A stretch of 64,000 nt of DNA from a bacterium (lineage in GTDB: Bacteria; JAJVIF01). Positions 53,477-62,763 of the stretch are shown here, in pieces. The stretch is taken from the NCBI GenBank assembly GCA_022072165.1, contig JAJVIF010000003.1:248001-312000 (forward strand), read 5' to 3'. Below the pieces are notes generated by a model. That model did no database searches. It saw only the letters and a list, made by a program, of their open reading frames with translations, and was not told the DNA's origin. Numbering within the stretch: position 1 is the first letter of the stretch; each line of letters opens with the position of its first letter. The position numbers and the translations under genes were made by a program.

Positions 53477-54091
53477 TCAGAGATTGAGTCCACCGCTGGT
53501 GTCGAAACCGTGCTTCTCGCCGAGGTCGCGTCCCATTTCGAGGTTCTCTTCGGCCGGCTTGCCGGCGAAGTCGGTGGAGCCATCGGGCTGATAGACCCAG
53601 CGGACCACGAGACGGTCGTAGCCCGTGCCGGTGGCGTTCATTTCAGCGGTGACGATCTTCAGCTTGGCGTAGTGGCCCTCCGCGGTCCGGATCCAGTAGA
53701 CGTGCGAGTTGTAGACCGGGACCCGGAAGTCCATGGAGCCGCCGCCGGGAGCTTCCTCGTAGCCGGAAGTCGGGGCGGTCTGGGAGCGATTGAGGGACTC
53801 GGGCTGAGTGTCTTTGATGCCAACTTTCAGGCGTCCTGAACCGACAATGAACGTCTTGTTGAACGCGATATCGCCCTGCTGCGGATCGTTGGGCTCATAG
53901 ACCCACGTGCCGGCGGAGAAGTCGAAGCGGGCACCGGGCTTCGCGGCGTCATCGAACCACGGTGCATCGGTCGGGAGGGTGAACTCTCCGTTGGGGAGCC
54001 CCGGCGGGAACTCTTCCGGCGGCGTGGAGAAGCCACAACCAGCGATGACGAGGGAGAGGAGCAGGCTGAGAGTTGTCAGGAACGAACGCAT
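53477..54091 (-). CDS. small lipoprotein, unknown function
   Basis: A 204-residue predicted lipoprotein: hydrophobic segment TTLSLLLSLVIAGC (lipobox Cys about 19), then a Pro-rich tether and a beta-rich domain with aromatic-rich strands (FDFSAGTWVYEPNDP, MDFRVPVYNSHVYWIRTAEGHYAKLKIVTAEMN, DRLVVRWVYQPDGSTDF). The last part resembles a HmuY-like heme-binding-protein sheet (VYWIRTAEGHYAKLKI; HmuY relatives show similar patterns of aromatic beta strands), but I do not claim the ligand. It is a single gene, divergent from nothing and convergent with the ABC operon. Confidence 0.78.
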   Translation of the reverse strand: MRSFLTTLSLLLSLVIAGCGFSTPPEEFPPGLPNGEFTLPTDAPWFDDAAKPGARFDFSAGTWVYEPNDPQQGDIAFNKTFIVGSGRLKVGIKDTQPESLNRSQTAPTSGYEEAPGGGSMDFRVPVYNSHVYWIRTAEGHYAKLKIVTAEMNATGTGYDRLVVRWVYQPDGSTDFAGKPAEENLEMGRDLGEKHGFDTSGGLNL

Positions 54092-54168
54092 AGCACAGCA
54101 TCATACTTTGTACCGCAGTGACTGCCACTGGTGCCAGCATCGTGTCGGGGGGACTTGCAATGGCAAAA

Positions 54169-54196
54169 GCCGGAGCACGATTGCTCGCGCTCCGGC
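54169..54196 (-). terminator. rho-independent terminator
   Basis: GCCGGAGC (54169-54176) pairs with GCTCCGGC (54189-54196); the minus strand continues with TTTTGCCATT. It lies 33 bp past the stop of lipoprotein D. Confidence 0.75.
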
Positions 54197-54229
54197 CCAT
54201 AGTGAGTCGAGGATCAGCCGGCTGCCCGG

Positions 54230-56965
54230 TTACGGGCAGGAATTGATCCGGATGTTGTCGCAGCTCCAGCCTGCAAACTGGCTGGTCGCCACCGAGAAGC
54301 TGGAGTTGGTGGTGTCGATGAACTGGAACCGCAGGCGGAGGTTCGCCATGCCGGTGTACGCTGCGAGGCTGACCGTGACGTTGTTCTCGTTCACCATGCC
54401 ACTGGCAGTCTTTTCGGTGTCGTAGATGATGTTGCTGCTGAGCCAGTTCGCGCCGTTGTCAGTGCTCACCCAGACGCGATAGCGGGGAGTGGAGCCGTTG
54501 CGCCCGTTCTTCGAGGAGTTGAAGACGAGGACCGCATCGGTCTTGCCGACCAGGGAGATGGTGGGGCTGATCATGCTGTTGTCGCACTGCGCGCCATAGT
54601 CGTTGTCGTTCGTCCCGCAGGCACCGACCGCATGCGGACCAGTGGTGATGCAGCCGCCACTGAAGCCGGCCCCCTGGCTCGCTTTGGAACTGCAACGATA
54701 GAACCGGGAGTTGCCAGGGGCGTTATCAGAATTGAAGACCTGCGGCGTGAAGAGGTGTCCGCTGGTCCAGCCATCATTGCCGCTGGTGAAGGTCCAGGTG
54801 TGCTGATTGATGTTGGGAGTACAGGGGACATTGATGGTGCCGCTCACGGGGGCAAATGCCGAGCCGTTGGAGGGACCCGCACCAGTGTCCGGATGCAGCA
54901 GGTCCGTGGCATAGACCGTGAAGCTCACGTTACTGGTCGGCGGATTGGTGTACGGCCCCAGGCCACCGATGGGGAAGGCGGCTCCGGTGACGATGTTGGC
55001 ATCGACATCATTTACGACTTTGAGGGTCACGGGGTCCCCTTCAGGATCCGTGATGGTGGCGCTGCCGGCCAGGAGCTGGAAAGTCGCGGGGCTGATGAGG
55101 GTCGCAGCTGCCAGCGCGGGGGCTCCACTCACCTGGGGTGCCTGATTGGGACCAAGCATGAACTGCAGGGGGCCGTAGTTCTGCGGCGAAGCCATCACGC
55201 CATCGGTAAAGCGGACCGGGATGCTGCGGGTCAGCGGCAGCAGCGTCGTGTTGTTGTACTTCGGCACCGTGGAGTTCCAGGTGATGGGCGTGGTGTACGG
55301 CGGATTGATCGTGTGGGTGGCTTCGTGGATTCCATCGTTGTCCCAGTCGATCTGCACCGTGATGGGGTCGCCGTTAAGGTCGTTCGCCGCCGTCACGGTG
55401 ATGGAGGTGGTGGTGCCGGAGTCGACATCCGCCGGTACGTTCATCGTGAGAGTGGGGATGTCGTTGTAGTCATCCAGCAAAACCTGGAACGCCTGGTAAG
55501 TGACCGGTTTCGGGATGCCAGTGGTGAGGGGTGACAGACTGCCGTCGAGGTTGAGGATCTGCGGTGTTGGCAGGTTCGCCTCGACGTCAGTCGCCCGCAC
55601 CATGCCGGTGTAGATACCCTCGGCCTGACTGCCGACCGGCCCCTTGGTGACGATCGCGCTAAAGAAGAGGGCATCGCCGGGACGACCGCTGTCTTCGTCG
55701 GGGTCACCGCCGTAGACACTGTCATCGTTGACAAGGGCCCCTGCGCCCAGCTCCGTGATCACACTGGCAGGACCCAGGACTCCCGGAATGCAGACCGCCA
55801 GGGCCGGGGCACCGCTGGTCCCCTGAGCGACTTTTGAAGCGCTGGAGGAGTCGGCGGCCAGGTCCACCTGATCCGTCTCGAATGCCTTGGCATCCCAGTC
55901 GACCACATGAAAGTTCAGGATGCTGGCGCTGATGACATTGGGCAGAAAGCCACCGGATTCTCCGGCGAAGCGGATGGATTCCACATCCTGGCTGGCGTGT
56001 GGGGCGCGGTAGACAAACTGTGCGAGGTCTGGAGTCGTCGCCGGCAGCCGGTTGGCGCGCTTCTGGGCAGTGATCTCGCCACCCCGGGGGTCGACATACT
56101 TGGCGATGATCGCGGCATCGAAGCTGAAGTTCTGCGCCGCCAGGGCGGCCTTGTTCAGCGCGATGGTGGTGGTGACCCGCTGTCCATGATGGAGAAAGCC
56201 CATGCCGGTCCAGCCATCGCGATTCGGTCCGACAGTCGCCCGGGTCCAACCGGTGGTGAGGTCAAAGTTCCCCAGAGCACTGCCGCCGTTGGTCCGGGGC
56301 AGGCCATCGCTGGTCGCCACTCGGGAGTCCAGGCTTTCATCGACCAGTGTCTTGTAGGGGAACGTGTTCGCCGCCAGGGTGTTCGGTACCAGAGCCTCGG
56401 GCGAGAAATAGCCATCGGCATTGGTCACCACGTGGGTATTGGCAATGACCCGTCCGCCACCACTTCCGGTTTCATCAAAGAAGGTGTCCCCGGTGGGATC
56501 CAGGGAGTCGAGGAGGAAGAGGATCTTGCCGGTGATGCCGAGATCGATCCGGTTTTTGGCGGTTGCGGGGGCATCGAGGTTGCTCGGCGCGCTAAACGGA
56601 TGCTCGAACGTATAAGTCAGATAGAGGGAGTCGGCATCCGCCTGGATGCGATCGATGCGGAGGGAGTCGTTGCGGAGGAAGCCCCCAATGGGGAGCTGAT
56701 ACAGGTCGTCGTTCGCGGCGGCGGCCCGCTGCTCCACAAGGGTGGAAGTCGCGGTCCAGGATCCGGGGTCGATGCGGAAGGCGTACTTGGCCACAGTCCC
56801 TTCCAGGACATGGCCGGACTGGAGTGTGGGTCCCAGGGCGGTGGTGTCGGTGGGGCTGGGCGTCGGTGCCTGCCCGGAGGGGGTACTGGGATTGCGGCTG
56901 GTGACCGCACAACCGATGATGGTGAGGAGTGCGATCCCGCAGGACCACCCTATTGCCTGACGCAT
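54230..56965 (-). CDS. modular lipoprotein D: shared N-module plus Ig/PKD-like and jelly-roll-like C-terminus
   Basis: A 911-residue lipoprotein (lipobox TIIGC, Cys about 19). The shared module is more diverged but in order: SLRIDRI, TFEHPF, NRIDLG, VTNADGYFSP, FPYKTL, FHVVDWDAKAF, IPGVLGP, and TYQAFQVLL near residue 490. Then two or more Ig/PKD-like domains (DSGTTTSITVTAANDLNGDPITVQIDW, with VTLKVVNDVDANIV and VSFTVYATDLL) and a C-terminal domain (about 720-911) starting WTFTSGNDGWTSG, containing STDNGANW and ending WSCDNIRINSC, typical of carbohydrate-binding or MAM-like jelly rolls. It lacks the Cys-Phe motif of the other three members. Confidence 0.82.
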   Translation of the reverse strand: MRQAIGWSCGIALLTIIGCAVTSRNPSTPSGQAPTPSPTDTTALGPTLQSGHVLEGTVAKYAFRIDPGSWTATSTLVEQRAAAANDDLYQLPIGGFLRNDSLRIDRIQADADSLYLTYTFEHPFSAPSNLDAPATAKNRIDLGITGKILFLLDSLDPTGDTFFDETGSGGGRVIANTHVVTNADGYFSPEALVPNTLAANTFPYKTLVDESLDSRVATSDGLPRTNGGSALGNFDLTTGWTRATVGPNRDGWTGMGFLHHGQRVTTTIALNKAALAAQNFSFDAAIIAKYVDPRGGEITAQKRANRLPATTPDLAQFVYRAPHASQDVESIRFAGESGGFLPNVISASILNFHVVDWDAKAFETDQVDLAADSSSASKVAQGTSGAPALAVCIPGVLGPASVITELGAGALVNDDSVYGGDPDEDSGRPGDALFFSAIVTKGPVGSQAEGIYTGMVRATDVEANLPTPQILNLDGSLSPLTTGIPKPVTYQAFQVLLDDYNDIPTLTMNVPADVDSGTTTSITVTAANDLNGDPITVQIDWDNDGIHEATHTINPPYTTPITWNSTVPKYNNTTLLPLTRSIPVRFTDGVMASPQNYGPLQFMLGPNQAPQVSGAPALAAATLISPATFQLLAGSATITDPEGDPVTLKVVNDVDANIVTGAAFPIGGLGPYTNPPTSNVSFTVYATDLLHPDTGAGPSNGSAFAPVSGTINVPCTPNINQHTWTFTSGNDGWTSGHLFTPQVFNSDNAPGNSRFYRCSSKASQGAGFSGGCITTGPHAVGACGTNDNDYGAQCDNSMISPTISLVGKTDAVLVFNSSKNGRNGSTPRYRVWVSTDNGANWLSSNIIYDTEKTASGMVNENNVTVSLAAYTGMANLRLRFQFIDTTNSSFSVATSQFAGWSCDNIRINSCP

Positions 56966-57537
56966 AGGAGTGTTAGCCTCCGCCGGGCCGACCCCGGCTG
57001 TGTGAGTAGATTCAGGGACACTGCTGTAGAAAATCGTGTGAAGTCGTGAAATTGTTGCCTGCACCGGGTGGGAGGCGTCATAAAAGATGGTTATGTCAAC
57101 TCAAGACTGGTCAAGTCGCGTTCAGGGGCGGAAAGCGTGATAGTATGACGATCGTCGCCAGAGCCACGCGCACTGGTGGCGGGGTCAGCTGTCTCTGGGC
57201 TGGTCACAAAAGTGTGGCGGTCGGGCCTTTTGGCCGGAGCAGTGCAAACCTCTGACAGACAGGACTCGCTGTGTCAGCGCGTATACGCGGATGAGGCAGC
57301 AGAGTTCGCTTTGTCGCGTCTGCCCCGACGGCAGGGTCGCGATCCTGGGCTTTTGTCCTGTGTGCTATCGGACGCAGGTGGGAGCGGGCTGACACTCTGG
57401 AGAGGGAACGTGGATACTGGCCAGAGTCCAGTTTGCTGTCACTCGGACTGGTGGTGCGCGGGGGATGAGTACCCGGGCCGGCGATGCCGCATGGAAACGC
57501 GACGGAGTTCCTTTACGAACGAAGGAGGCTACCGTTA
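56966..57537. other. 572-bp divergent region with candidate promoters and a long porin leader
   Basis: This separates lipoprotein D (minus) from the SLH porin (plus). Minus strand: TTGAGT (57099-57104) and TATGAC (57077-57082), 16 bp apart, could drive lipoprotein D. Plus strand: TGA-TAGTAT with TAGTAT at 57141-57146 could drive the porin, which would leave a leader of about 385 nt. The leader has several possible stems (for example around 57251-57277) but I match it to no known riboswitch or RNA. No gene is evident. Confidence 0.4.
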
Positions 57538-59208
57538 ATGCGCTACGGCAGTTCGCTGCTCGCAGCAGCGCTGCTGGCGGGTGTCCTTGCGGCCCCGGCC
57601 AGCGCCAGCTCCTTCTCCGACGTGCCGACCGATCACTGGGCGTATGAAGCAGTTGATACGCTCCAGGCGGAAGGGATTGTCGAGGGTTATCCGGACGGCA
57701 CCTTCAAGGGCAACCGGACCTTCACCCGATACGAGATGGCCATGGTCATCGCGCGTATCTGGACGAAGATCCAGGACATGAAGCCTGCGATGGGTGGCGT
57801 GAGCCAGGCGGACTTCGACGAGTACAAGTCGATTGTCGACGCCCTGCTCGAAGAGTTCCGCGATGACCTGTCGGCGCTCGAGAACCGTGTGGACGGTCTT
57901 GAGGGTCGCATGGACAACCTCGAGGATCGCGTCAGCACCCTGGAGAAGATGAAGAACTCCATCGAGTGGAGCGGCGTTATGCGGCTTCGCGTCGAGGACA
58001 TCCTCACCGGTCAGGAAAGTGGCTTCAACACCACCCCTGGCTTCCCCTCCACCATCCCCGGCCCGACCCCTGGTCAGGGCGTCGGCGTGGGCACCGAGTA
58101 CGAGCAGATGATCCTGCTGGCCGCGGAAGCGAGCCCGTCGGATTACCTGGATGTCTATGTGGATCTCTGGCAGATCTCCTCTGACATCGACTCGCCCAAG
58201 GCTGAGCCCATGTCCAGCGCTGGTGGTCCCCTGAATCCGTCCCCCGCCAACCTGGCGTTGGTGCTGGATCAGGCGTATGCCACCGCTGACATGAACAAGC
58301 TCATGGGGTGGGACAACGGCCTCATCGGCTGGCTGCGCGACGTCAACCTGACGGTTGGTCGCCAGTACAACACCTTCGGTGCGTTCGGTCTGACCTACGA
58401 CAACGGCTTTGAGAGCCGGAACTCGTTCTTCATCGACGCTGGCGATCCCCGCTGGGAGGCGCAGTTGCTCCTGGCCCGCGACGTCAACATGGTGAATGGT
58501 CAGAACGAAGGCCTGGGTGTGGCCCGCCTGAGCTACGGCTTTGGCGACAGCCGCCGTGATGGCTCTGATCGCACCGAGTTTGCCCGCCTCGGCCTCAACT
58601 ACCTGTTTACGGGTGTGGGCCAGGAAGACGGCTGGTCTGTCGACCTCGACACCGAGCTGTCCAGCGGCAAGTGGTTCCCCGGCATGAAACTGGAGTGGTA
58701 CAACGCCAACCAGGATCAGTACGGGAACGACGTGAGTGACACCTTCGGCAACGACCTGGATGCCAGCATCATCGTCGGCCTGGACGTCTACAACGACGGC
58801 CAGCTGATGGTGAATGTCCGCGGCGCCAGCATCGGCCTGCCCCCGGGTTACTCCTCGGTCGACAACAACCCGTTCGAAGAGTTCGATGCGCTGGCGAACG
58901 GCATTGGCCGCGCCGGTCAGCCGAACTTCAACTACGGCTATGAGTCGGGGATCAACTACTTCCCGGCCAACTTCGAGGGCTTCGGCATCACGATCCAGTA
59001 CACCTGGTTCGACAAGTTCTTCATGGACCTGACCGCCTATGACGGCCAGCTGAAGAGCAATGAAGCCGACCTGCCGGCGGTCATCCGCCTGAACGGACGC
59101 TACCCGCTGTCCGAGAACTCTGACCTGGGTCTGGAATACATCCACGCCGGTATCGACAACCAGAATACGGTTGCGAAGCTGCGCGGTGAGTTCCTGGTCC
59201 GCTTCTAG
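57538..59208 (+). CDS. SLH-domain outer-membrane porin
   Basis: A 556-residue outer-membrane protein: signal peptide (to about residue 23, ending in ASASS), one SLH domain (FSDVPTDHWAYEAVDTLQAEGIVEGYPDGTFKGNRTFTRYEMAMVIARIW, about 25-75), a coiled coil (about 95-145, ENRVDGLEGRMDNLEDRVSTLEKM) that can span the periplasm, then a beta-barrel of alternating aromatic strands ending in VRF, the C-terminal Phe of barrels. The SLH domain binds peptidoglycan-linked polymer and ties the outer membrane to the wall, as in Deinococcus/Thermus SlpA and cyanobacterial porins. GAAGGAGG before the ATG and codon bias (GGC, GCC, AAC) indicate very high expression. Confidence 0.93.
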   Translation: MRYGSSLLAAALLAGVLAAPASASSFSDVPTDHWAYEAVDTLQAEGIVEGYPDGTFKGNRTFTRYEMAMVIARIWTKIQDMKPAMGGVSQADFDEYKSIVDALLEEFRDDLSALENRVDGLEGRMDNLEDRVSTLEKMKNSIEWSGVMRLRVEDILTGQESGFNTTPGFPSTIPGPTPGQGVGVGTEYEQMILLAAEASPSDYLDVYVDLWQISSDIDSPKAEPMSSAGGPLNPSPANLALVLDQAYATADMNKLMGWDNGLIGWLRDVNLTVGRQYNTFGAFGLTYDNGFESRNSFFIDAGDPRWEAQLLLARDVNMVNGQNEGLGVARLSYGFGDSRRDGSDRTEFARLGLNYLFTGVGQEDGWSVDLDTELSSGKWFPGMKLEWYNANQDQYGNDVSDTFGNDLDASIIVGLDVYNDGQLMVNVRGASIGLPPGYSSVDNNPFEEFDALANGIGRAGQPNFNYGYESGINYFPANFEGFGITIQYTWFDKFFMDLTAYDGQLKSNEADLPAVIRLNGRYPLSENSDLGLEYIHAGIDNQNTVAKLRGEFLVRF

Positions 59209-59299
59209 TTTGCGGGGCACGAAGTGTGTCCTTCGCGTTCCGACGGTTGTTCCGTCACTGCCTGATCAGACCTGCTACACCTGATATGGCAAATCAGCA

Positions 59300-59328
59300 A
59301 ATCGCCCCCGGCTTGTCCGGGGGCGATT
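59300..59328 (+). terminator. terminator of the SLH porin
   Basis: AATCGCCCCCGG (59300-59311) pairs perfectly with CCGGGGGCGATT (59317-59328), a 12-bp stem with a 5-nt loop followed by GGTTTGTC. It is the strongest stem seen in the window, 92 bp past the porin stop. Confidence 0.75.
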
Positions 59329-59370
59329 GGTTTGTCGGGGGCCAGGGGGGTGGGGGATGGGGAGTTTGTG

Positions 59371-59443
59371 ACAGGGCGCGATGTTAGAGGGAGTCTGGCA
59401 GCGCAGATATCGGGCAGGGCGCGATGAATCGCGCCCCTAGCAT
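59371..59443 (+). repeat. dispersed composite palindromic repeat, copy 2
   Basis: A half unit ACAGGGCGCGATG (59371-59383) is followed by a full unit (59415-59443) with the same 9-bp hairpin GGGCGCGAT-GA-ATCGCGCCC (59417-59436) and then CTAGCAT. It differs from copies 1 and 3 by small changes at the flanks. It lies between the porin terminator and uvrC. Confidence 0.8.
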
Positions 59444-59487
59444 TGATCAAACGTCCCCGTGGCGGGGCTGACGGTATATTGCAGGCG

Positions 59488-61530
59488 ATGCCACGCGCCC
59501 GTATACCGCTTCGGGAACAGCCCTGGGTCCAGGAAAAGCTTCCCAGCCTCCCGGAAGCCCCGGGGGTCTATTTCTTTAAAAACAAGCAGGAGAAAGTGAT
59601 CTATGTCGGGAAGGCGAAGAATCTGCGCAAGCGGGTCAGCTCGTACTTCACCAAGGCGGACCTGACGCTCAAAACCCTGCGGATGCTGCATCAGGCCCGG
59701 GATGTCGAATACCTCGTGGTGGATTCCGAACTCGAAGCCCTGATGGTGGAAAACAACTGCATCAAGAAGTACCAGCCCCGCTACAACGTCGCGCTGAAAG
59801 ACGACAAGAGCTATCCCTATCTGAAGCTCACGCTGGACGAGCGTTTCCCCAAAGCGGAGTTCACCCGAACCCTGGCGCAGGATGGGAGCCGGTACTACGG
59901 TCCCATCTCCGCTGCGTCAGTCCGGGCCATGCTGTACCTGATACAGAACGTGTTTCAGATCCGGGATTGCGACTGGGACATGGACAAAGTCCATCCCCGG
60001 CCGTGCCTCCAGTTTCAGATTCGCAAGTGCTCTGGGCCCTGTATCCGGGCGGTCGACGAACCGACCTATGGTCTGCAGGTGGAAGCCGCCCAGCGCTTTC
60101 TCGAGGGGGAAGCTGAAGGCGTCCTGGAAGCGCTGGAGACAGAAATGCGGCGGGCGTCCTCCGAGCTCGCTTTCGAGCGGGCGGCCATGTTTCGCGACCA
60201 GCTGCTGCAGGTCCGGAAGTTTCTGGAGAATCAGAAGGTCGTCAGCGCGAAACGCCTCGATCAGGATTTTCTGGCGGTCGCGCATGTCGGCCCCCGGGGA
60301 GTCGGCGCGCTGTTGACTGTCCGCAACGGCAAGCTGGTCGGGCGGGAGCAGTTTCCGCTACGCGTGCCTAAAGACGCCTCCCGTGAGGAAGTCCTGACCG
60401 CTTTCTTCACGCAGTATTATTCCCGGGCCTCGGTTATTCCGCACGAGGTTTATCTGCCGGAGTTGTCGGAAGAGCAGCACGCCTGGAGCGCCTGGCTGAC
60501 GCAGCAACGGGGAAGCAAGGTGGCAATTCGGGTTCCGAAGCGGGGTGAAACCAGGCGTCTGCTCAGCATGGCTGTCCGGAACGCTGAGCTCTACATCCAG
60601 GAAGCCCTCCGCAGGGAAGAAACCGCCAGCGAAATTGCCCGTCAGGGACTGGAACAGCTGCAGGAAGCCCTGCGACTTCCGGCACTGCCGCGACGGATCG
60701 AATGCTTCGACATCTCCAATCTGGGGGCATCCAATCTGCAGCAAACTGCGGTTGCCAGCCGCGTGACGTTCATTGATGGCGTTCCCGCCAAGGGGGAGTA
60801 TCGGCGGTACCGCATTCGGGAGATCGAATGGCAGGACGACTACGCCATGATGCGGGAAGCGTTGCGACGCCGCCTGGGGGGCTACACCACACTGCTGCAG
60901 CGGCTGACGGAGAGCGAGACTGCGCCATCAGACCGGGCAGTCGTGCAGGGGATCGCCCAGAGCGGCGCGCATGGACTGGAGGTCGCCCTGGGCGATGATG
61001 AACCGGCGGAGACCCCGGACCGGATTGATCTGTTGCTGATCGATGGCGGCAAGGGCCATCTGGGGGCGGCGCTGCATGTGGTGAAGGAACTGGGACTGGA
61101 GGGGAAGCTGGAGGTCGCGGGGCTGGCGAAACGTCATGAGGAACTCTTTGTGCCCTGGCTGACCGACTCGGTACTCCTGCCGCCCGGCAGCCCGGCCCTT
61201 TTCCTGGTGCAGCGGATCCGGGATGAGGCGCACCGGTTCGCGAACGAGTACCGGAAGTTGCTGAACTCCCGGGCACTGTCGCAAAGTGTGCTCGATGCAA
61301 TCCCGGGCATCGGTCCGAAAAAGAAGGCGGCCCTCCTGCAGCACTTTGGGAGCGTGAAGAAGTTGCGCAGTGCCACCGTGGACGAGCTCCTGCAGGTTCC
61401 GGGCATCACGCAGCCATTGGCGACCAGCATCCTGCAAACGTTGCAGGCTCCCGAACGGGCCAAAGCGTTGCGCGAGCCGCCGCCGGAGTGGGCCGGGGGC
61501 GGGGAACTGAACCCCCTGTCGGGGAGTTAG
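59488..61530 (+). CDS. uvrC: excinuclease ABC subunit C (UvrC)
   Basis: Makes both incisions around DNA lesions in nucleotide excision repair. In 680 residues: GIY-YIG nuclease (GVYFFKNKQEKVIYVGKAKNLRKRVSSYF, about 25-55), Cys-rich segment (DCDWDMDKVHPRPCLQFQIRKCSGPC), UVR motif (about 210-250, ELAFERAAMFRDQL), RNase H-like C-nuclease (ECFDISN... DGVPAKGEYRRYRI, LLLIDGGKGHL, RDEAHRFA) and two HhH motifs (LDAIPGIGPKKKAALLQHFG, LLQVPGITQPLATSIL). The usual DISH reads DISN and is followed by a few extra residues. ATG 59488 has TATATT 7 nt upstream (leaderless). Confidence 0.95.
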   Translation: MPRARIPLREQPWVQEKLPSLPEAPGVYFFKNKQEKVIYVGKAKNLRKRVSSYFTKADLTLKTLRMLHQARDVEYLVVDSELEALMVENNCIKKYQPRYNVALKDDKSYPYLKLTLDERFPKAEFTRTLAQDGSRYYGPISAASVRAMLYLIQNVFQIRDCDWDMDKVHPRPCLQFQIRKCSGPCIRAVDEPTYGLQVEAAQRFLEGEAEGVLEALETEMRRASSELAFERAAMFRDQLLQVRKFLENQKVVSAKRLDQDFLAVAHVGPRGVGALLTVRNGKLVGREQFPLRVPKDASREEVLTAFFTQYYSRASVIPHEVYLPELSEEQHAWSAWLTQQRGSKVAIRVPKRGETRRLLSMAVRNAELYIQEALRREETASEIARQGLEQLQEALRLPALPRRIECFDISNLGASNLQQTAVASRVTFIDGVPAKGEYRRYRIREIEWQDDYAMMREALRRRLGGYTTLLQRLTESETAPSDRAVVQGIAQSGAHGLEVALGDDEPAETPDRIDLLLIDGGKGHLGAALHVVKELGLEGKLEVAGLAKRHEELFVPWLTDSVLLPPGSPALFLVQRIRDEAHRFANEYRKLLNSRALSQSVLDAIPGIGPKKKAALLQHFGSVKKLRSATVDELLQVPGITQPLATSILQTLQAPERAKALREPPPEWAGGGELNPLSGS

Positions 61531-61572
61531 CCTCAGCCTGCTGCCCCGGCACGAGCACTACAATGACCCGGT

Positions 61573-62619
61573 ATGAGCACCCCGCATGTCCTGCTGCTGG
61601 GCGGTACTCGCTTCATCGGCGCCCACCTCTCCCTGATTCTGCAGGAAGCCGGCTATGACGTCACGGTCTTCCATCGGGGGCAACATGCCTGGCCCTTCCC
61701 GGGCCAGCAGCCTCCTCACGAAATCCTGGGAGATCGCAAAGAGCTGGCGGATCTCGAGCGCGCTGCGCGTGCCCGGGAGTGGAGTGCGGTCGTGGACCTG
61801 GTGGCCTTCACCGCAGCGGATTCAGCGAAGGCCATCGAGGCGTTTCACGAGCGCTGCGAAATTTACGCGCACATCTCCACGGGGTCGGTGTACCAGGTCC
61901 TGCGGGACTACCACAATCCGTATCACGAAGAGGATGCGCTCCTCTTTTCGGATCCGTTGCCGCTGCACGATCAGGATCCCGAGCATCCGGCGATGGCCTA
62001 CGGTCTCGGCAAGCGGGGCTGTGAGGAAGCGCTACTGCAGGCGCATGAGGAGACCGGTTTCCCGGTCACGATTATTCGTCCGCCCATTGTCAGCGGACCA
62101 CTGGACTACACCCTGCGGGATGCGTCGTACTACTATCGTCTGCGCGATGGGGGGCCGTTGCTGGTACCGGCGACCAGCGGGGCGTTTCGGCATGTCGCGG
62201 TTCAGGATCTCGCACGGCTGATTCTGCTGACGATTGAAGAGTGGGATGCCAGCCTTGGCGAGGCCTTCAATGCTGGTGGGGGCTCCATATTGTCGCTCTC
62301 CGAGTACCTGCAGCTTTTTGCCCGGGTGCTGGGATTGCCAGAGCCGGAAATACTGCCAGTCACCTTTGATCAGCTGGAACAGCGGGTCGGGTTGGCTTCA
62401 CAGCCCTTCGGCTATCCGCGGACTGCCATCCCGGACCTGACCAAGGCGCAGTTGCTGCTGGGCTGGACCCCACGTCGCGCCGAGCAGTACTTGCCGGAAG
62501 TCACGGCCTGGCTGGAATCGGACTTCCAGGGCGAAAAGCCTGAGAGTTACACCGCGTATCGCGACCGGGAACTGGAGCTGGCGCAGGATTTGATGCGTCA
62601 GGGGAGTGTCGTGGGGTAG
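61573..62619 (+). CDS. atypical NAD-dependent epimerase/dehydratase
   Basis: A 348-residue extended/atypical SDR with N-terminal nucleotide-binding GGTRFIGAHLSLILQEAGYDVTVFHRG, SVVDLVAFTAADS-like segment, a STGSVYQV strand, AYGLGKRGCEEAL (YxxxK-like, with Tyr-Gly-Leu-Gly-Lys) and RPPIVSGPLDYTLRD. It resembles the CSP41-type subgroup, some members of which bind RNA rather than act on sugars. Substrate unknown. TACAAT 8 nt before the ATG suggests a leaderless transcript. It lies 42 bp after uvrC. Confidence 0.85.
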   Translation: MSTPHVLLLGGTRFIGAHLSLILQEAGYDVTVFHRGQHAWPFPGQQPPHEILGDRKELADLERAARAREWSAVVDLVAFTAADSAKAIEAFHERCEIYAHISTGSVYQVLRDYHNPYHEEDALLFSDPLPLHDQDPEHPAMAYGLGKRGCEEALLQAHEETGFPVTIIRPPIVSGPLDYTLRDASYYYRLRDGGPLLVPATSGAFRHVAVQDLARLILLTIEEWDASLGEAFNAGGGSILSLSEYLQLFARVLGLPEPEILPVTFDQLEQRVGLASQPFGYPRTAIPDLTKAQLLLGWTPRRAEQYLPEVTAWLESDFQGEKPESYTAYRDRELELAQDLMRQGSVVG

Positions 62620-62622
62620 TAG

Positions 62623-62673
62623 ACAGGGCGCGTTTGGAACAGGGCGCGATGAATCGCGCCCCTGGCATGTCCC
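62623..62673 (+). repeat. dispersed composite palindromic repeat, copy 3
   Basis: A half unit ACAGGGCGCG at 62623-62632 is followed 16 bp later by a full unit at 62639-62668 with the hairpin GGGCGCGAT-GA-ATCGCGCCC and the tail CCTGGCATGTCCC. Bases 62638-62673 are identical to 36817-36852 of copy 1. It begins three bases after the stop of the SDR gene. Confidence 0.82.
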
Positions 62674-62698
62674 CACGTTGCCAGACCCCTCCCATTTG

Positions 62699-62722
62699 GA
62701 CAACGGCGCTTGCGCCGTTGTC
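62699..62722 (+). terminator. perfect 11-bp stem-loop
   Basis: GACAACGGCGC (62699-62709) pairs with GCGCCGTTGTC (62712-62722), leaving a 2-nt loop. It lies between copy 3 of the repeat and the methyltransferase gene. No U-tract follows; it may be a second small mobile palindrome. Confidence 0.5.
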
Positions 62723-62763
62723 AGCTTCGACCCGGCCACGACTGCGATACCCTGTGCGCCAGC

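Noticed and set aside
53477-54091. Fifth member of the modular lipoprotein family
   Set aside because: It is near the family and has a lipobox, but none of the HPF, NADGY or DWQ blocks is present.
57150-57537. Porin leader as a cyclic-di-GMP or cobalamin riboswitch
   Set aside because: A GCAAACC string and GC-rich stems drew attention, but the conserved core segments of these riboswitches do not follow in order.
57535-59220. 561-residue minus-strand frame opposite the SLH porin
   Set aside because: The porin has a perfect ribosome site, signal peptide, SLH domain and barrel end; the antisense frame arises from its codon bias.
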